A DNA stretch of 64,000 nt. Source: Streptomyces violaceoruber (GTDB lineage Bacteria > Actinomycetota > Actinomycetes > Streptomycetales > Streptomycetaceae). Position 1 is the first letter of the stretch. Every line of letters begins with the position of its first letter. The notes below the pieces were generated by a model that searched no databases, was not told where the DNA came from, and saw nothing but the letters and a program-made list of their open reading frames with translations. The position numbers and the translations under genes are program-made. This document shows, one piece after another, positions 23,832-32,191 of the stretch. The DNA is taken from NCBI RefSeq assembly GCF_033406955.1, contig NZ_CP137734.1:5456001-5520000 (forward strand), given 5' to 3'.

Positions 23832-24038
23832 GTGTCCACCCCTGACACCTGGCGCAAGTCGTCCTACTCCGGCGGCGGCGACGGCAACAACTGCGTGGAG
23901 ATAGCCACCTCGGCCACCCGCGTGGCCGTCCGCGACTCCAAGGCGCCCGCCCGGGCCACCCTCACCTTCCCCCGCGCCGCCTTCACCCGCTTCCTGTCGG
24001 TGATGACGGAGCCGGAGGGAAACCCGCCTCCCCGCTGA
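23832..24038 (+). CDS. DUF397 small protein, WhiJ partner type
   Basis: A 68-residue DUF397 protein with the family hallmarks WRKSSYSGGGDGNNCVEIA (~7-25), VAVRDSKAP (~32-40) and LTFPRAAFTRFL (~45-56). Such proteins are encoded next to WhiJ-type XRE regulators and are thought to bind and modulate them. The GTG start is 6 bp after the XRE stop, implying one transcript. The last ~56 bp overlap the convergent hypothetical gene. Confidence 0.92.
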   Translation: MSTPDTWRKSSYSGGGDGNNCVEIATSATRVAVRDSKAPARATLTFPRAAFTRFLSVMTEPEGNPPPR

Positions 24039-24546
24039 CCCAGCACACCTCCCCGGGGCTGCCGTCGCCCCGGTCGAACTGGCAGCACACGCCACCGACG
24101 GCGGCGGCGAGGTCGGTGAACGTCTTCCTGATGCTCGCCGACCGCTCGAACAGGCGGCTGATGCCGGAGGTCGGCGCCCAGAACTCCAGGGCGGCGTATC
24201 CGGGATCCAGGAACGATCGGAACCGGACCGTCAGGTAGACGTACCCGATCCGGACCCGTCCGCCCTCCTCGGGCGGCAGACCGTACGACTCCCCGTACGC
24301 CCGCACCACGTCGTCGACCGGGAACATGAGGGACGTGTCCAGGTCCAGCGTGTCGCGTGCGGAGCAGTCGACCGGCTCGCTGCCGAAGCCGGACGTGAAC
24401 GGGAGGACGATCCGCTCGCCCCCGGGCAGCGTGACGTCGAGCGGGGGCACGTCCCGGGACGGGGGTGCCAGCCCGGCCACGGCGGCCAGCGCTCCGGCGA
24501 CGTTCCGCGGGCGCAGATAGACGTCGTAGCCGTAAGTCAGCCCCAT
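23983..24546 (-). CDS. Conserved-looking hypothetical protein
   Basis: A 187-residue cytoplasmic protein without signal peptide or membrane helix. It begins MGLTYGYDVYLRPRNVAGAL and has strand-rich stretches (RVRIGYVYLTVRFRSF; YAALEFWAP) and two adjacent cysteines (GVCCQFDRG). I do not recognise a family. Amino-acid make-up and codon bias are those of a real gene. Its 3' end overlaps the DUF397 gene by 56 bp on the opposite strand. The C-terminal ~20 residues (Pro/Ser/Gly-rich) fall in that overlap and may be poorly conserved. Confidence 0.72.
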   Translation of the reverse strand: MGLTYGYDVYLRPRNVAGALAAVAGLAPPSRDVPPLDVTLPGGERIVLPFTSGFGSEPVDCSARDTLDLDTSLMFPVDDVVRAYGESYGLPPEEGGRVRIGYVYLTVRFRSFLDPGYAALEFWAPTSGISRLFERSASIRKTFTDLAAAVGGVCCQFDRGDGSPGEVCWVSGEAGFPPAPSSPTGSG

Positions 24547-24577
24547 GTTCCCTCCGTCGGACGACGGAAGACTGGCG

Positions 24578-25150
24578 CTAGCCGTCCCTGCCGTACCGGC
24601 GGAACGCCGACGTCTCCACCGTCCACGGACCGAACGGCACCGTGTCGCCGAAGATGTACGGCTCCTTGCTGCTGTAGCGGCCCTTGCACGGCTCGGAGTG
24701 CACCTCGATCGTGCCGGTGCGCGGGTCGACGATCATGTAGTGCGGGATGCCCATGGCCGGATAGTCGGCCAACTTCTCGTCGTAGTCGTTACTCGGGTTG
24801 GACGGCGAGACGATCTCGACGGCAGCCAGCACCTGCGTCGCGTCGACGGCCAGGCCCTCTTCGTCGAGGGTGGCTTCGGGGATCACGACGGCGTCCGGGC
24901 GGCGCATGCGGCCGATGGCGGGGTGCTCGATCTCGGGGCCGTTCGCGCAGATGTAGCCGGGGTGGGTGCCGGGCAGTTGCGCGTCCAACTGCTTGCAGAT
25001 GCGGCGGACCGTGCCCTCGTGTCGTTTCGACGGGCACATCATCGCCAGTATCGGACCGGAGGGTCCGATCTCGACGCTCCACGACCCCTCGAGCTGCTCC
25101 GAGTAGGCCCCGAGCTCTGCGGCGATGGCGCGCATCTTGGCGTAGTCCAT
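24578..25150 (-). CDS. Uma2-family (DUF820) putative endonuclease
   Basis: A 190-residue Uma2/DUF820 protein with a PD-(D/E)xK-like fold. The probable active-site elements are MRRPDAVVIPE (~95-105; Asp) and VLAAVEIVSPSNPSNDYDEKLADY (~120-143; E-x-V and Lys), followed by GIPHYMIVDPRTGTIEVH. Streptomyces carry many Uma2 copies; physiological roles are unsettled. The ATG at 25150 is at the start of the conserved region. Only 66 bp separate it from the divergent helicase gene. Confidence 0.87.
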   Translation of the reverse strand: MDYAKMRAIAAELGAYSEQLEGSWSVEIGPSGPILAMMCPSKRHEGTVRRICKQLDAQLPGTHPGYICANGPEIEHPAIGRMRRPDAVVIPEATLDEEGLAVDATQVLAAVEIVSPSNPSNDYDEKLADYPAMGIPHYMIVDPRTGTIEVHSEPCKGRYSSKEPYIFGDTVPFGPWTVETSAFRRYGRDG

Positions 25151-25216
25151 GAGCCCAGAGTACTGAGATGGAGACTCTCCGGCCGCCCTGTCAGTCCCCA
25201 CCGGTACCGTCGGATC

Positions 25217-27478
25217 ATGCCCAACCAGCCCCCCGCGGCCCCCGGTGAGAGGCGGCTCGCCACCCTCGAAGGCGTCCTGGAGCGTGTCACGTACGCCAAC
25301 GAGGAGAACGGCTACACCGTCGCCCGCGTCGACACCGGCAGAGGCGCCGGCGATCTGCTGACCGTCGTCGGCGCGCTGCTCGGCGCGCAGGTGGGGGAGT
25401 CGCTGCGGATGGAGGGGCGCTGGGGGTCGCACCCCCAGTACGGCAAGCAGTTCCACGTGGAGAACTACACGACGCTGCTCCCGGCCACCGTGCAGGGCAT
25501 CCGGCGCTATCTGGGGTCCGGGCTGGTCAAGGGCATCGGGCCGATCTTCGCCGACCGGATCACGCAGCACTTCGGGCTGGACACCCTCACGATCATCGAG
25601 GAGGAGCCCAAGCGGCTCATCGAGGTGCCCGGCCTCGGGCCCAAGCGGACCAAGAAGATCGCCGACGCCTGGGAGGAGCAGAAGGCGATCAAGGAGGTCA
25701 TGCTCTTCCTCCAGACCGTCGAGGTGTCCACCTCCATCGCGGTGCGGATCTACAAGAAGTACGGGGACGCGTCGATCTCCGTCGTGAAGAACCAGCCCTA
25801 CCGGCTCGCCGCCGATGTGTGGGGCATCGGCTTCCTCACCGCCGACAAGATCGCCCAGTCCGTAGGGATCCCGCACGACAGCCCGGAGCGGGTGAAGGCC
25901 GGCCTGCAGTACGCGCTGTCCCAGGCCACCGACCAGGGGCACTGCTACCTCCCCGAGGAGAAGCTGATCGCCGACGCGGTGAAGCTGCTCCAGGTGGACA
26001 CCGGGCTCGTCATCGAGTGCCTCGGGGAGCTGGCCGACGAGCCCGAGGACCCGGACGGCGACCCCGGGGTCGTGCGGGAGAAGGTGCCCCATTCCGAGGG
26101 CGGCGAGCCCGTCACCGCCGTCTACCTCGTCCCCTTCCACCGGGCCGAGCTGGCCCTGGCGGGGCAGTTGCGGCGCCTCCTGCACACCGACGAGGACCGG
26201 ATGCCCGGCTTCCGGGACGTGGCCTGGGACAACGCGCTCGGGTGGCTGAAGCGGCGCACGGGCGCCGACCTCGCGCCCGAGCAGGAGGAGGCCGTCAAGC
26301 TCGCGCTCAGCGAGAAGGTCGCCGTGCTCACCGGCGGGCCCGGCTGCGGCAAGTCCTTCACCGTGCGGTCCATCGTGGAGCTGGCGCGGGCCAAGAAGGC
26401 GAAGGTCGTGCTGGCCGCGCCCACCGGCCGGGCCGCCAAGCGGCTCGCCGAGCTGACCGGCGCCGAGGCGTCCACCGTGCACCGCCTGCTGGAGCTGAAG
26501 CCCGGCGGTGACGCCGCCTACGACCGGGAGCGGCCGCTCGACGCGGACCTGGTGGTGGTGGACGAGGCGTCGATGCTCGATCTGCTCCTCGCCAACAAGC
26601 TCGCGAAAGCCGTCCCGCCCGGCGCCCACCTGCTGCTCGTCGGCGATGTCGACCAGTTGCCCAGCGTGGGGGCGGGGGAGGTGCTCCGGGACCTGCTGGC
26701 CCCGGGCAGCCCCGTGCCCGCCGTCCGTCTCACCCGCGTCTTCCGGCAGGCCCAGCAGTCCGGCGTCGTCACCAACGCGCACCGGATCAACGCCGGGCAG
26801 CACCCCCTCACCGACGGGATGAAGGACTTCTTCCTCTTCGTCGAGGACGACACCGAGGAGGCCGGGCGGCTCACGGTGGACGTCGCCGCGCGGCGCATCC
26901 CCGCGAAGTTCGGGCTCGACCCGCGCCGGGACGTGCAGGTGCTGGCGCCGATGCACCGGGGACCCGCCGGTGCCGGGACGCTGAACGGGCTGCTCCAGCA
27001 GGCCGTCACCCCGGGGCGCCCGGACGTGCCCGAGAAGCGGTTCGGCGGACGGGTCTTCCGGGTCGGCGACAAGGTCACCCAGATCCGCAACAATTACGAG
27101 AAGGGCGAGAACGGCGTCTTCAACGGCACCGTGGGCGTCGTCACCTCGCTCGACCCGGTCGACCAGCGCCTCACCGTGCTGACGGACGAGGACGAGGAGG
27201 TGCCGTACGACTTCGACGAACTCGATGAACTGGCCCACGCGTACGCGGTCACCATCCACCGGTCCCAGGGGAGCGAGTACCCGGCCGTCGTGATCCCCGT
27301 GACGACCGGGGCCTGGATGATGCTCCAGCGGAACCTGCTGTACACGGCGGTCACCCGGGCGAAACGGCTGGTCGTCCTCGTCGGGTCGCGCAAGGCGATC
27401 GGGCAGGCGGTGCGGACGGTGTCGGCCGGGAGGCGGTGCACGGCGCTCGACTTCCGGTTGGCGGGGCCCCGGACCTGA
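25217..27478 (+). CDS. RecD2-like ATP-dependent DNA helicase
   Basis: A 753-residue SF1B helicase of the RecD2 type, the length usual for RecD2 in bacteria without RecBC. The N-terminal part has an OB-like region (LERVTYANEENGYTVARV) and a helix-hairpin-helix region (EVPGLGPKRTKKI, ~137-149). The motor follows with motif I GGPGCGKS (~373-380), motif II VVDEASMLD (~450), motif III LVGDVDQLPSVGAGEVL (~474), and motifs V/VI VTIHRSQGSEYP and YTAVTRAKRLVVLVG near the C-terminus. It should unwind DNA 5'-3' in repair. The ATG at 25217 begins the family-like sequence. Confidence 0.93.
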   Translation: MPNQPPAAPGERRLATLEGVLERVTYANEENGYTVARVDTGRGAGDLLTVVGALLGAQVGESLRMEGRWGSHPQYGKQFHVENYTTLLPATVQGIRRYLGSGLVKGIGPIFADRITQHFGLDTLTIIEEEPKRLIEVPGLGPKRTKKIADAWEEQKAIKEVMLFLQTVEVSTSIAVRIYKKYGDASISVVKNQPYRLAADVWGIGFLTADKIAQSVGIPHDSPERVKAGLQYALSQATDQGHCYLPEEKLIADAVKLLQVDTGLVIECLGELADEPEDPDGDPGVVREKVPHSEGGEPVTAVYLVPFHRAELALAGQLRRLLHTDEDRMPGFRDVAWDNALGWLKRRTGADLAPEQEEAVKLALSEKVAVLTGGPGCGKSFTVRSIVELARAKKAKVVLAAPTGRAAKRLAELTGAEASTVHRLLELKPGGDAAYDRERPLDADLVVVDEASMLDLLLANKLAKAVPPGAHLLLVGDVDQLPSVGAGEVLRDLLAPGSPVPAVRLTRVFRQAQQSGVVTNAHRINAGQHPLTDGMKDFFLFVEDDTEEAGRLTVDVAARRIPAKFGLDPRRDVQVLAPMHRGPAGAGTLNGLLQQAVTPGRPDVPEKRFGGRVFRVGDKVTQIRNNYEKGENGVFNGTVGVVTSLDPVDQRLTVLTDEDEEVPYDFDELDELAHAYAVTIHRSQGSEYPAVVIPVTTGAWMMLQRNLLYTAVTRAKRLVVLVGSRKAIGQAVRTVSAGRRCTALDFRLAGPRT

Positions 27479-27587
27479 AACCTTCCGGTAAACCTCCCGG
27501 ACCGTGTGAAAAAGATGATCGATCAAACGAGTCGGAAAGGTCACACAGCACTTCCGGATGGGCCCCGGAGGGGGCAGGATGAGGAAG

Positions 27588-27610
27588 TTGGCGGCACTGA
27601 GTGCCGCCAA
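27588..27610. promoter_or_regulatory. Perfect 23-bp palindrome upstream of citA
   Basis: TTGGCGGCACT-g-AGTGCCGCCAA: 11-bp arms around one base, 106 bp before the citrate synthase start and 110 bp after the helicase stop. The single-base centre favours a protein-binding operator over a terminator, but terminator function for the helicase transcript cannot be excluded. Confidence 0.55.
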
Positions 27611-27715
27611 TAGGCCCGATGGTCGACCCCGAGTGCACTCTCCTGAGCCAAGTGGGGGATGGTAGAGACAGTCAGGGCACCTCGAAGATGAGGCACTACG
27701 TCGGTGAGGGAAGAC

Positions 27716-29005
27716 GTGAGCGACAACTCTGTAGTACTGCGGTACGGCGACGGCGAGTACACCTACCCGGTGATCGACAGCACCGTCGGTGACAAGGGCT
27801 TCGACATCGGGAAGCTCCGCGCCCAGACCGGTCTGGTGACGCTGGACAGCGGTTACGGCAACACCGCCGCCTACAAATCCGCCATTACCTATCTGGACGG
27901 CGAAGCCGGCATCCTCCGGTACCGCGGCTACCCCATCGAGCAGCTGGCCGAGCGCTCCTCCTTCGTGGAGGTGGCCTACCTGCTGATCAACGGCGAGCTG
28001 CCGACGGTCGACGAGCTGTCCGCGTTCAAGGGCGAGATCACGCAGCACACCCTGCTGCACGAGGACGTCAAGAACTTCTACAAGGGCTTCCCGCGCGACG
28101 CCCACCCGATGGCCATGCTGTCGTCGGTGGTCTCGGCGCTGTCCACCTTCTACCAGGACAGCCACAACCCGTTCGACGAGCGGCAGCGCAACCTCTCCAC
28201 GATCCGGCTGCTCGCGAAGCTTCCGACGATCGCGGCGTACGCGTACAAGAAGTCGATCGGCCACCCGTTCGTCTACCCGGCCAACAACCTCGGCTACGTC
28301 GAGAACTTCCTGCGCATGACCTTCTCGGTCCCGGCGCAGGAGTACGAGCTGGACCCGACGGTCGTCGCGGCCCTCGACAAGCTGCTGATCCTGCACGCGG
28401 ACCACGAGCAGAACTGCTCGACCTCCACGGTCCGCCTGGTCGGCTCCTCGCAGGCGAACATGTTCGCCTCGATCTCCGCCGGCATCAACGCCCTGTGGGG
28501 CCCGCTGCACGGCGGCGCCAACCAGTCGGTGCTGGAGATGCTGGAAGGCATCCGCGACGCGGGCGGCGACGTCGACTCCTTCATCCGCAAGGTGAAGAAC
28601 AAGGAGGACGGCGTCCGCCTGATGGGCTTCGGCCACCGGGTCTACAAGAACTTCGACCCGCGCGCCAAGATCATCAAGGCCGCCGCGCACGACGTGCTCT
28701 CCGCGCTCGGCAAGTCCGACGAGCTGCTGGACATCGCGCTGAAGCTGGAGGAGCACGCGCTCTCCGACGACTACTTCGTCTCGCGCAGCCTCTACCCGAA
28801 CGTCGACTTCTACACCGGTCTGATCTACCGGGCCATGGGCTTCCCGACCGAGATGTTCACGGTCCTGTTCGCCCTCGGCCGGCTGCCGGGCTGGATCGCC
28901 CAGTGGCACGAGATGATCAAGGAGCCGGGTTCCCGCATCGGCCGCCCGCGCCAGATCTACACGGGCGTCGTCGAGCGCGACTTCGTCCCCGTCGAGGAGC
29001 GCTGA
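27716..29005 (+). CDS. citA: Citrate synthase
   Basis: A 429-residue type II-like citrate synthase condensing oxaloacetate and acetyl-CoA, the entry step of the TCA cycle. Family features are PLHGGANQ (~263-270; His), GFGHRVYKNFDPRAKI (~303-318; catalytic His and the citrate-binding Arg region), and Asp in YPNVDFYTGLIYRAMG (~361-376). The N-terminal beta-rich region (VLRYGDGEYTYPVIDST) marks the longer bacterial type. GTG 27716 follows GAGGGAAG (27706-27713); a GTG four codons upstream lacks such a site. It matches the S. coelicolor primary citrate synthase in length. It is monocistronic, with two hairpins downstream. Confidence 0.96.
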   Translation: MSDNSVVLRYGDGEYTYPVIDSTVGDKGFDIGKLRAQTGLVTLDSGYGNTAAYKSAITYLDGEAGILRYRGYPIEQLAERSSFVEVAYLLINGELPTVDELSAFKGEITQHTLLHEDVKNFYKGFPRDAHPMAMLSSVVSALSTFYQDSHNPFDERQRNLSTIRLLAKLPTIAAYAYKKSIGHPFVYPANNLGYVENFLRMTFSVPAQEYELDPTVVAALDKLLILHADHEQNCSTSTVRLVGSSQANMFASISAGINALWGPLHGGANQSVLEMLEGIRDAGGDVDSFIRKVKNKEDGVRLMGFGHRVYKNFDPRAKIIKAAAHDVLSALGKSDELLDIALKLEEHALSDDYFVSRSLYPNVDFYTGLIYRAMGFPTEMFTVLFALGRLPGWIAQWHEMIKEPGSRIGRPRQIYTGVVERDFVPVEER

Positions 29006-29036
29006 GCCGCACGGCACCCCCGCAGCGCGTCTGGTG

Positions 29037-29070
29037 AGTCCCGTACCGCCCCGAGTGGTACGGGACTTTT
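29037..29070 (+). terminator. Rho-independent terminator of citA
   Basis: Perfect 11-bp stem AGTCCCGTACC / GGTACGGGACT with a 9-nt loop and a trailing TTTT, 31 bp after the citA stop. Confidence 0.9.
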
Positions 29071-29109
29071 CCGTGCCGTGGCGTGTCGCCCGAACGGACC
29101 CGGACAGCA

Positions 29110-29161
29110 GAAGGCGCCCTGGCGCCGGTCCCCCCACGGGCCGACGATCCAGGGCGCCTTC
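29110..29161. terminator. Second hairpin downstream of citA
   Basis: 13-bp perfect stem GAAGGCGCCCTGG / CCAGGGCGCCTTC with a 26-nt loop. It may be a back-up terminator or a processing/stability element. Confidence 0.65.
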
Positions 29162-29647
29162 CCATGTCCCGGTGCGGATTCCCCCCACGGGATCCGGCCG
29201 GGCGTCTGTGAGGACAGCGCCTGAATTCGCTGTGTCGTGCTGTGCTGCTGGTGCTGCTGGTCGTGCTTGCCGCGCGGTCTGCCGGGACAGCGCACGCCCG
29301 GGAGGGCCGCTCAAAGCTTCCCGGTGTACGTGTCCCGGCAACGCACCTCTGGGAAAGTCCCCCAAGACATCCCCAGATGCCAGGTGGCGCCCCCCAAGAC
29401 GCTGCCTGACATCGCCAACTTAGACCTTCGAACCCCTTCGATGGTTACGTTCGCATCACTGTGATCTGCGTCTCTTGCATATGTCCGTTAGGTGCGCAAG
29501 AGCCCCGTACGTCGCACGGGCCTCAAGCGTAGGGAAGATGCGCGAGCCTTGTGAAGAGCTTATGTGAGGCGCGTGCCGGACTCCAGAGGCGCAGCCCCAC
29601 GACCTGCATGAAATGCGGACCAGTCGTCGCGGCTCGTCCGCCCCCTG
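29162..29647. other. Intergenic region without a recognisable gene
   Basis: 486 bp between the citA hairpins and the stop of the next minus-strand gene. No frame has coding-like third-position bias, a plausible ribosome site and start together. Roughly 29415-29500 is AT-richer than the surroundings. A short CCCGT-N7-ACGGG hairpin occurs near 29503-29520, close to the 3' end of the downstream minus-strand gene. Confidence 0.5.
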
Positions 29648-30130
29648 TCACAGCGCGGCGGCGCGCCTGCGCACCAGGAGGTTCTGCGTCCCCAGGCCGA
29701 TGGCCAGATACGCGTACAACGACGCGGCCCCCAGCAGTCCGGCTCCGGCCGCCCGGTCCGTCCACAGCGCCAGCCCGATGTGGGTGGCGGCCGAGGCGAT
29801 CCACAGTCCGGTCGTCGCCGCCGTCCCCTTGCGCAGCACCTCGCTCCCGGGCCCACGCCAGATCTGTACGGTCCGGGCCCTGGCCGCGCCGAAGGACGCC
29901 GCGACGGCCAGGCTCGCCACCAGGAGGACGACGGCCGGCACGGTCAGGGGGTGGTGCTCGTCGACCGAGGCGATACCGAAGGCGAGCCCGGCCACCCCGA
30001 GGACACCGAGGACCACAGGGGCGATCAGTGAGCCGGTACGCCGCACAGGACGGGTACGCAGCTGCTGCCGCACCACCAGGCCCACGACCGCCACGGCTAT
30101 GAGGGCAGGCCCGCTGGTGGTGTTCTGCAC
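29648..30130 (-). CDS. Small integral membrane protein, DUF1453/CcdC-like
   Basis: A 160-residue membrane protein with about four or five helices (ALIAVAVVGLVV; VVLGVLGVAGLAFGI; VPAVVLLVASLAVAA; GLWIASAATHIGLAL; AASLYAYLAIGLG). A short basic loop after the first helix (RQQLRTRPVRR) recalls the DUF1453/CcdC family; I am not certain of that assignment. The function is unknown. The GTG start at 30130 follows GGGGAG. It lies 51 bp beyond the stop of the LysR gene encoded on the same strand, and could share its transcript. Confidence 0.75.
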   Translation of the reverse strand: MQNTTSGPALIAVAVVGLVVRQQLRTRPVRRTGSLIAPVVLGVLGVAGLAFGIASVDEHHPLTVPAVVLLVASLAVAASFGAARARTVQIWRGPGSEVLRKGTAATTGLWIASAATHIGLALWTDRAAGAGLLGAASLYAYLAIGLGTQNLLVRRRAAAL

Positions 30131-30181
30131 GTCGACTCCCCGTTGTAGTACTGCTTGGTGCTGCGCTGTCAGCGCTGATCA

Positions 30182-31219
30182 TTATGCTCGGGAGCCCCGC
30201 GGCGCCCGCGCGGTCGCGGTCAGCGGATCGGGGTGCGCCGCCACGTAGTCGCAGGCCGCTTCGGAGAAGGCGCGGACGCGGTTGTTGTCCGCCGCGGCGA
30301 GCCAGACCAGGCGCCACTCGTATACCGGGGCGCCCTCGACCGGGACGAACGCCACGTCGGGGCGGGCGTCGTACACACTCGCGTGGGTCGGGACGGGGAA
30401 GACCCCGTGGCCCGCGCCGACCAGCGCCCACATCTCCTGGACACTGCCGAATTCCGTGCTCCTCCCGGCGGCCCGGCCCCCCGGCGCTCCGCCGAGGGGG
30501 AACGACGGCGCATCCGCCCGCCCTGCGGCGAACAACCGCTCCGCGCCCTCCGGAGCGACCCATCGGGCCGCCTGCCCGGGAGTGGAGGCCCGCACCGCCT
30601 GTTCCGCAGCCGCCCGCGGCCGCAGCACCTCGTACCGCGCGAGTTCCGCCACGTCCACCGCCTCCCGCCGGGCCAGGGGATGCCGTGCCGAGACGGCGAG
30701 CATCGGCGCCTCCCGGAACAGCACCGGGCCCGCGCCGTGCTCGGGTGCGAGCGTCGATAGCGGAGCCGCGAAGTTGTCGATGAGCAGAACGTCGATCACG
30801 TCGTCGCGCAGTGGCGCCGTCCCGTCCGTGAAGCGGCTCTCGTGCAGCCGTACCTCGCATCCCGGATGCCGGGTCCGCAGCAGCTCCGCCGCGCGCACCA
30901 CGAACTCCGCGGTGGCCGTCCCCAGGAACCCGACCCGCAGCACCCCGTCCACGCCCCGGCCCGCGGCCACGGCTCGCGCGAAGGCGTCCAGGACCGCCTG
31001 GTGCGCGGGCTTCAGATCCTCGAAGAGGCGCCGCCCGATCGCGGTGAAGGCCACCCGTCGGCTGGTCCGCTCGAAGAGGGCCGCGCCGACCGACCGCTCC
31101 AGCTTCTGGACCGTCTTGCTGACCATGGCCACCGAGACGTGCAGCCGCTCGGCACTGCGCCCGAAGTGGAGTTCCTCGCCGACCGTCAGGAAGATCTCGA
31201 TCTCACGCCGCTCCACCAC
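30182..31219 (-). CDS. LysR-family transcriptional regulator
   Basis: A 345-residue LysR regulator: HTH ~1-60 (IEIFLTVGEELHFGRSAERLHVSVAMVSKTVQKLE) and effector domain ~88-310 (LRVGFLGTATAEFVV; GHGVFPVPT). It is divergent from an NmrA-type oxidoreductase and DUF1772 pair, which it probably controls. The frame extends to 31438 but the sequence before the HTH is not LysR-like. Tandem GTG codons at 31219 and 31216 follow a GGTGGGGGG site, and either could be the start. The region VAPEGAERLFAAGRADAPSFPLGG looks like a small insertion in the effector domain. Confidence 0.88.
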   Translation of the reverse strand: MVERREIEIFLTVGEELHFGRSAERLHVSVAMVSKTVQKLERSVGAALFERTSRRVAFTAIGRRLFEDLKPAHQAVLDAFARAVAAGRGVDGVLRVGFLGTATAEFVVRAAELLRTRHPGCEVRLHESRFTDGTAPLRDDVIDVLLIDNFAAPLSTLAPEHGAGPVLFREAPMLAVSARHPLARREAVDVAELARYEVLRPRAAAEQAVRASTPGQAARWVAPEGAERLFAAGRADAPSFPLGGAPGGRAAGRSTEFGSVQEMWALVGAGHGVFPVPTHASVYDARPDVAFVPVEGAPVYEWRLVWLAAADNNRVRAFSEAACDYVAAHPDPLTATARAPRGSRA

Positions 31220-31351
31220 GCCCCCCACCGTCAACCCACGGGTCAACGATCCTTGCACGATTGCCAATTGATGGCGATTCCCGGGTGGCCGAGGCTGTGA
31301 GCACACCGCAGGAACGCGGTCCCGAAGCGCCATCCACGAAAGGCGATCACC

Positions 31352-32191
31352 ATGACGTCCCCCGCACTCACCCTGGTCCTGGGCGGAACCGGAAAGACCG
31401 GACGCCGTGTCGTGCGCCGGCTGACCGGTCGCGGCCACGTGGTCCGGATCGGCTCACGGACCGGCGGAATCCCCTTCGACTGGAACGACTCCACGACCTG
31501 GCAGCCCGCCCTGACCGGCGTGGACGCCGTCTACGTCACCTACCAGCCGGACCTCGCCGTGCCCGGCGCCCCCGAGGCGATCGGCGCCTTCGCCGAACTC
31601 GCCGTACGGACCGGAGCACGCCGCCTCGTGCTGCTCTCCGGGCGCGGTGAGCCGGAGGCCGAGGCGTGCGAGAAGGCGCTGGCGGCCTCGGGTGCGCAAT
31701 GGACGGTCCTGCGTGCCTCGTTCTTCGCCCAGAACTTCAGCGAGGGCGACTTCCTCGGCCCGGTCCTCGACGGGGAACTCGCGCTGCCGGTCGGGGACGT
31801 CCAGGAGCCGTTCGTCGATGCCGACGACATCGCCGAGGTCGCCGCCACCGTCCTGGCCGAAGGCGGGCACACCGGCCGCACCTACGACCTGACCGGGCCC
31901 CGGCTGCTCACCTTCGCGCAGGCCACGGCAGCGATCGGCGCGGCGACCGGCCGCGAGATCGGCTACGTCACCGTCCCCGCGGAGGCCTACGCGGCCGAAC
32001 TCGCCGCGCACGGCGTCCCGGACGCCGTCACCGACCTGCTGACCTACCTGTTCACGAGCGTCCTCGACGGCCGCAACGCCTATCTCGGAGACGGCGTCCG
32101 GCAGGTCCTCGGCCGGCCGGCCCGCGACTTCACCGACCACGTCGCCGAGGCCGCGGCCACCGGCGTCTGGACCCCCGGGGCTGCCTCGTGA
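31352..32191 (+). CDS. NmrA-like NAD(P)-binding oxidoreductase
   Basis: A 279-residue atypical short-chain dehydrogenase of the NmrA/quinone oxidoreductase-2 type. The dinucleotide-binding motif LVLGGTGKTGRRVVRRL (~8-24) has the GxxGxxG pattern. Further features are AVYVTYQPDL, RLVLLSGRGE and the VDADDIAEVAA motif (~153-163) common to this group. The usual catalytic YxxxK is not evident, so it may be a redox sensor or an unusual reductase. It is divergent from the LysR gene and overlaps the DUF1772 gene by 4 bp. Confidence 0.87.
   Translation: MTSPALTLVLGGTGKTGRRVVRRLTGRGHVVRIGSRTGGIPFDWNDSTTWQPALTGVDAVYVTYQPDLAVPGAPEAIGAFAELAVRTGARRLVLLSGRGEPEAEACEKALAASGAQWTVLRASFFAQNFSEGDFLGPVLDGELALPVGDVQEPFVDADDIAEVAATVLAEGGHTGRTYDLTGPRLLTFAQATAAIGAATGREIGYVTVPAEAYAAELAAHGVPDAVTDLLTYLFTSVLDGRNAYLGDGVRQVLGRPARDFTDHVAEAAATGVWTPGAAS

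Noticed and set aside
24578..29365. A 1595-codon minus-strand frame
   Set aside because: Only 24578-25150 is the Uma2 gene; the rest is antisense to the RecD-like helicase and citA and has no protein-like composition.
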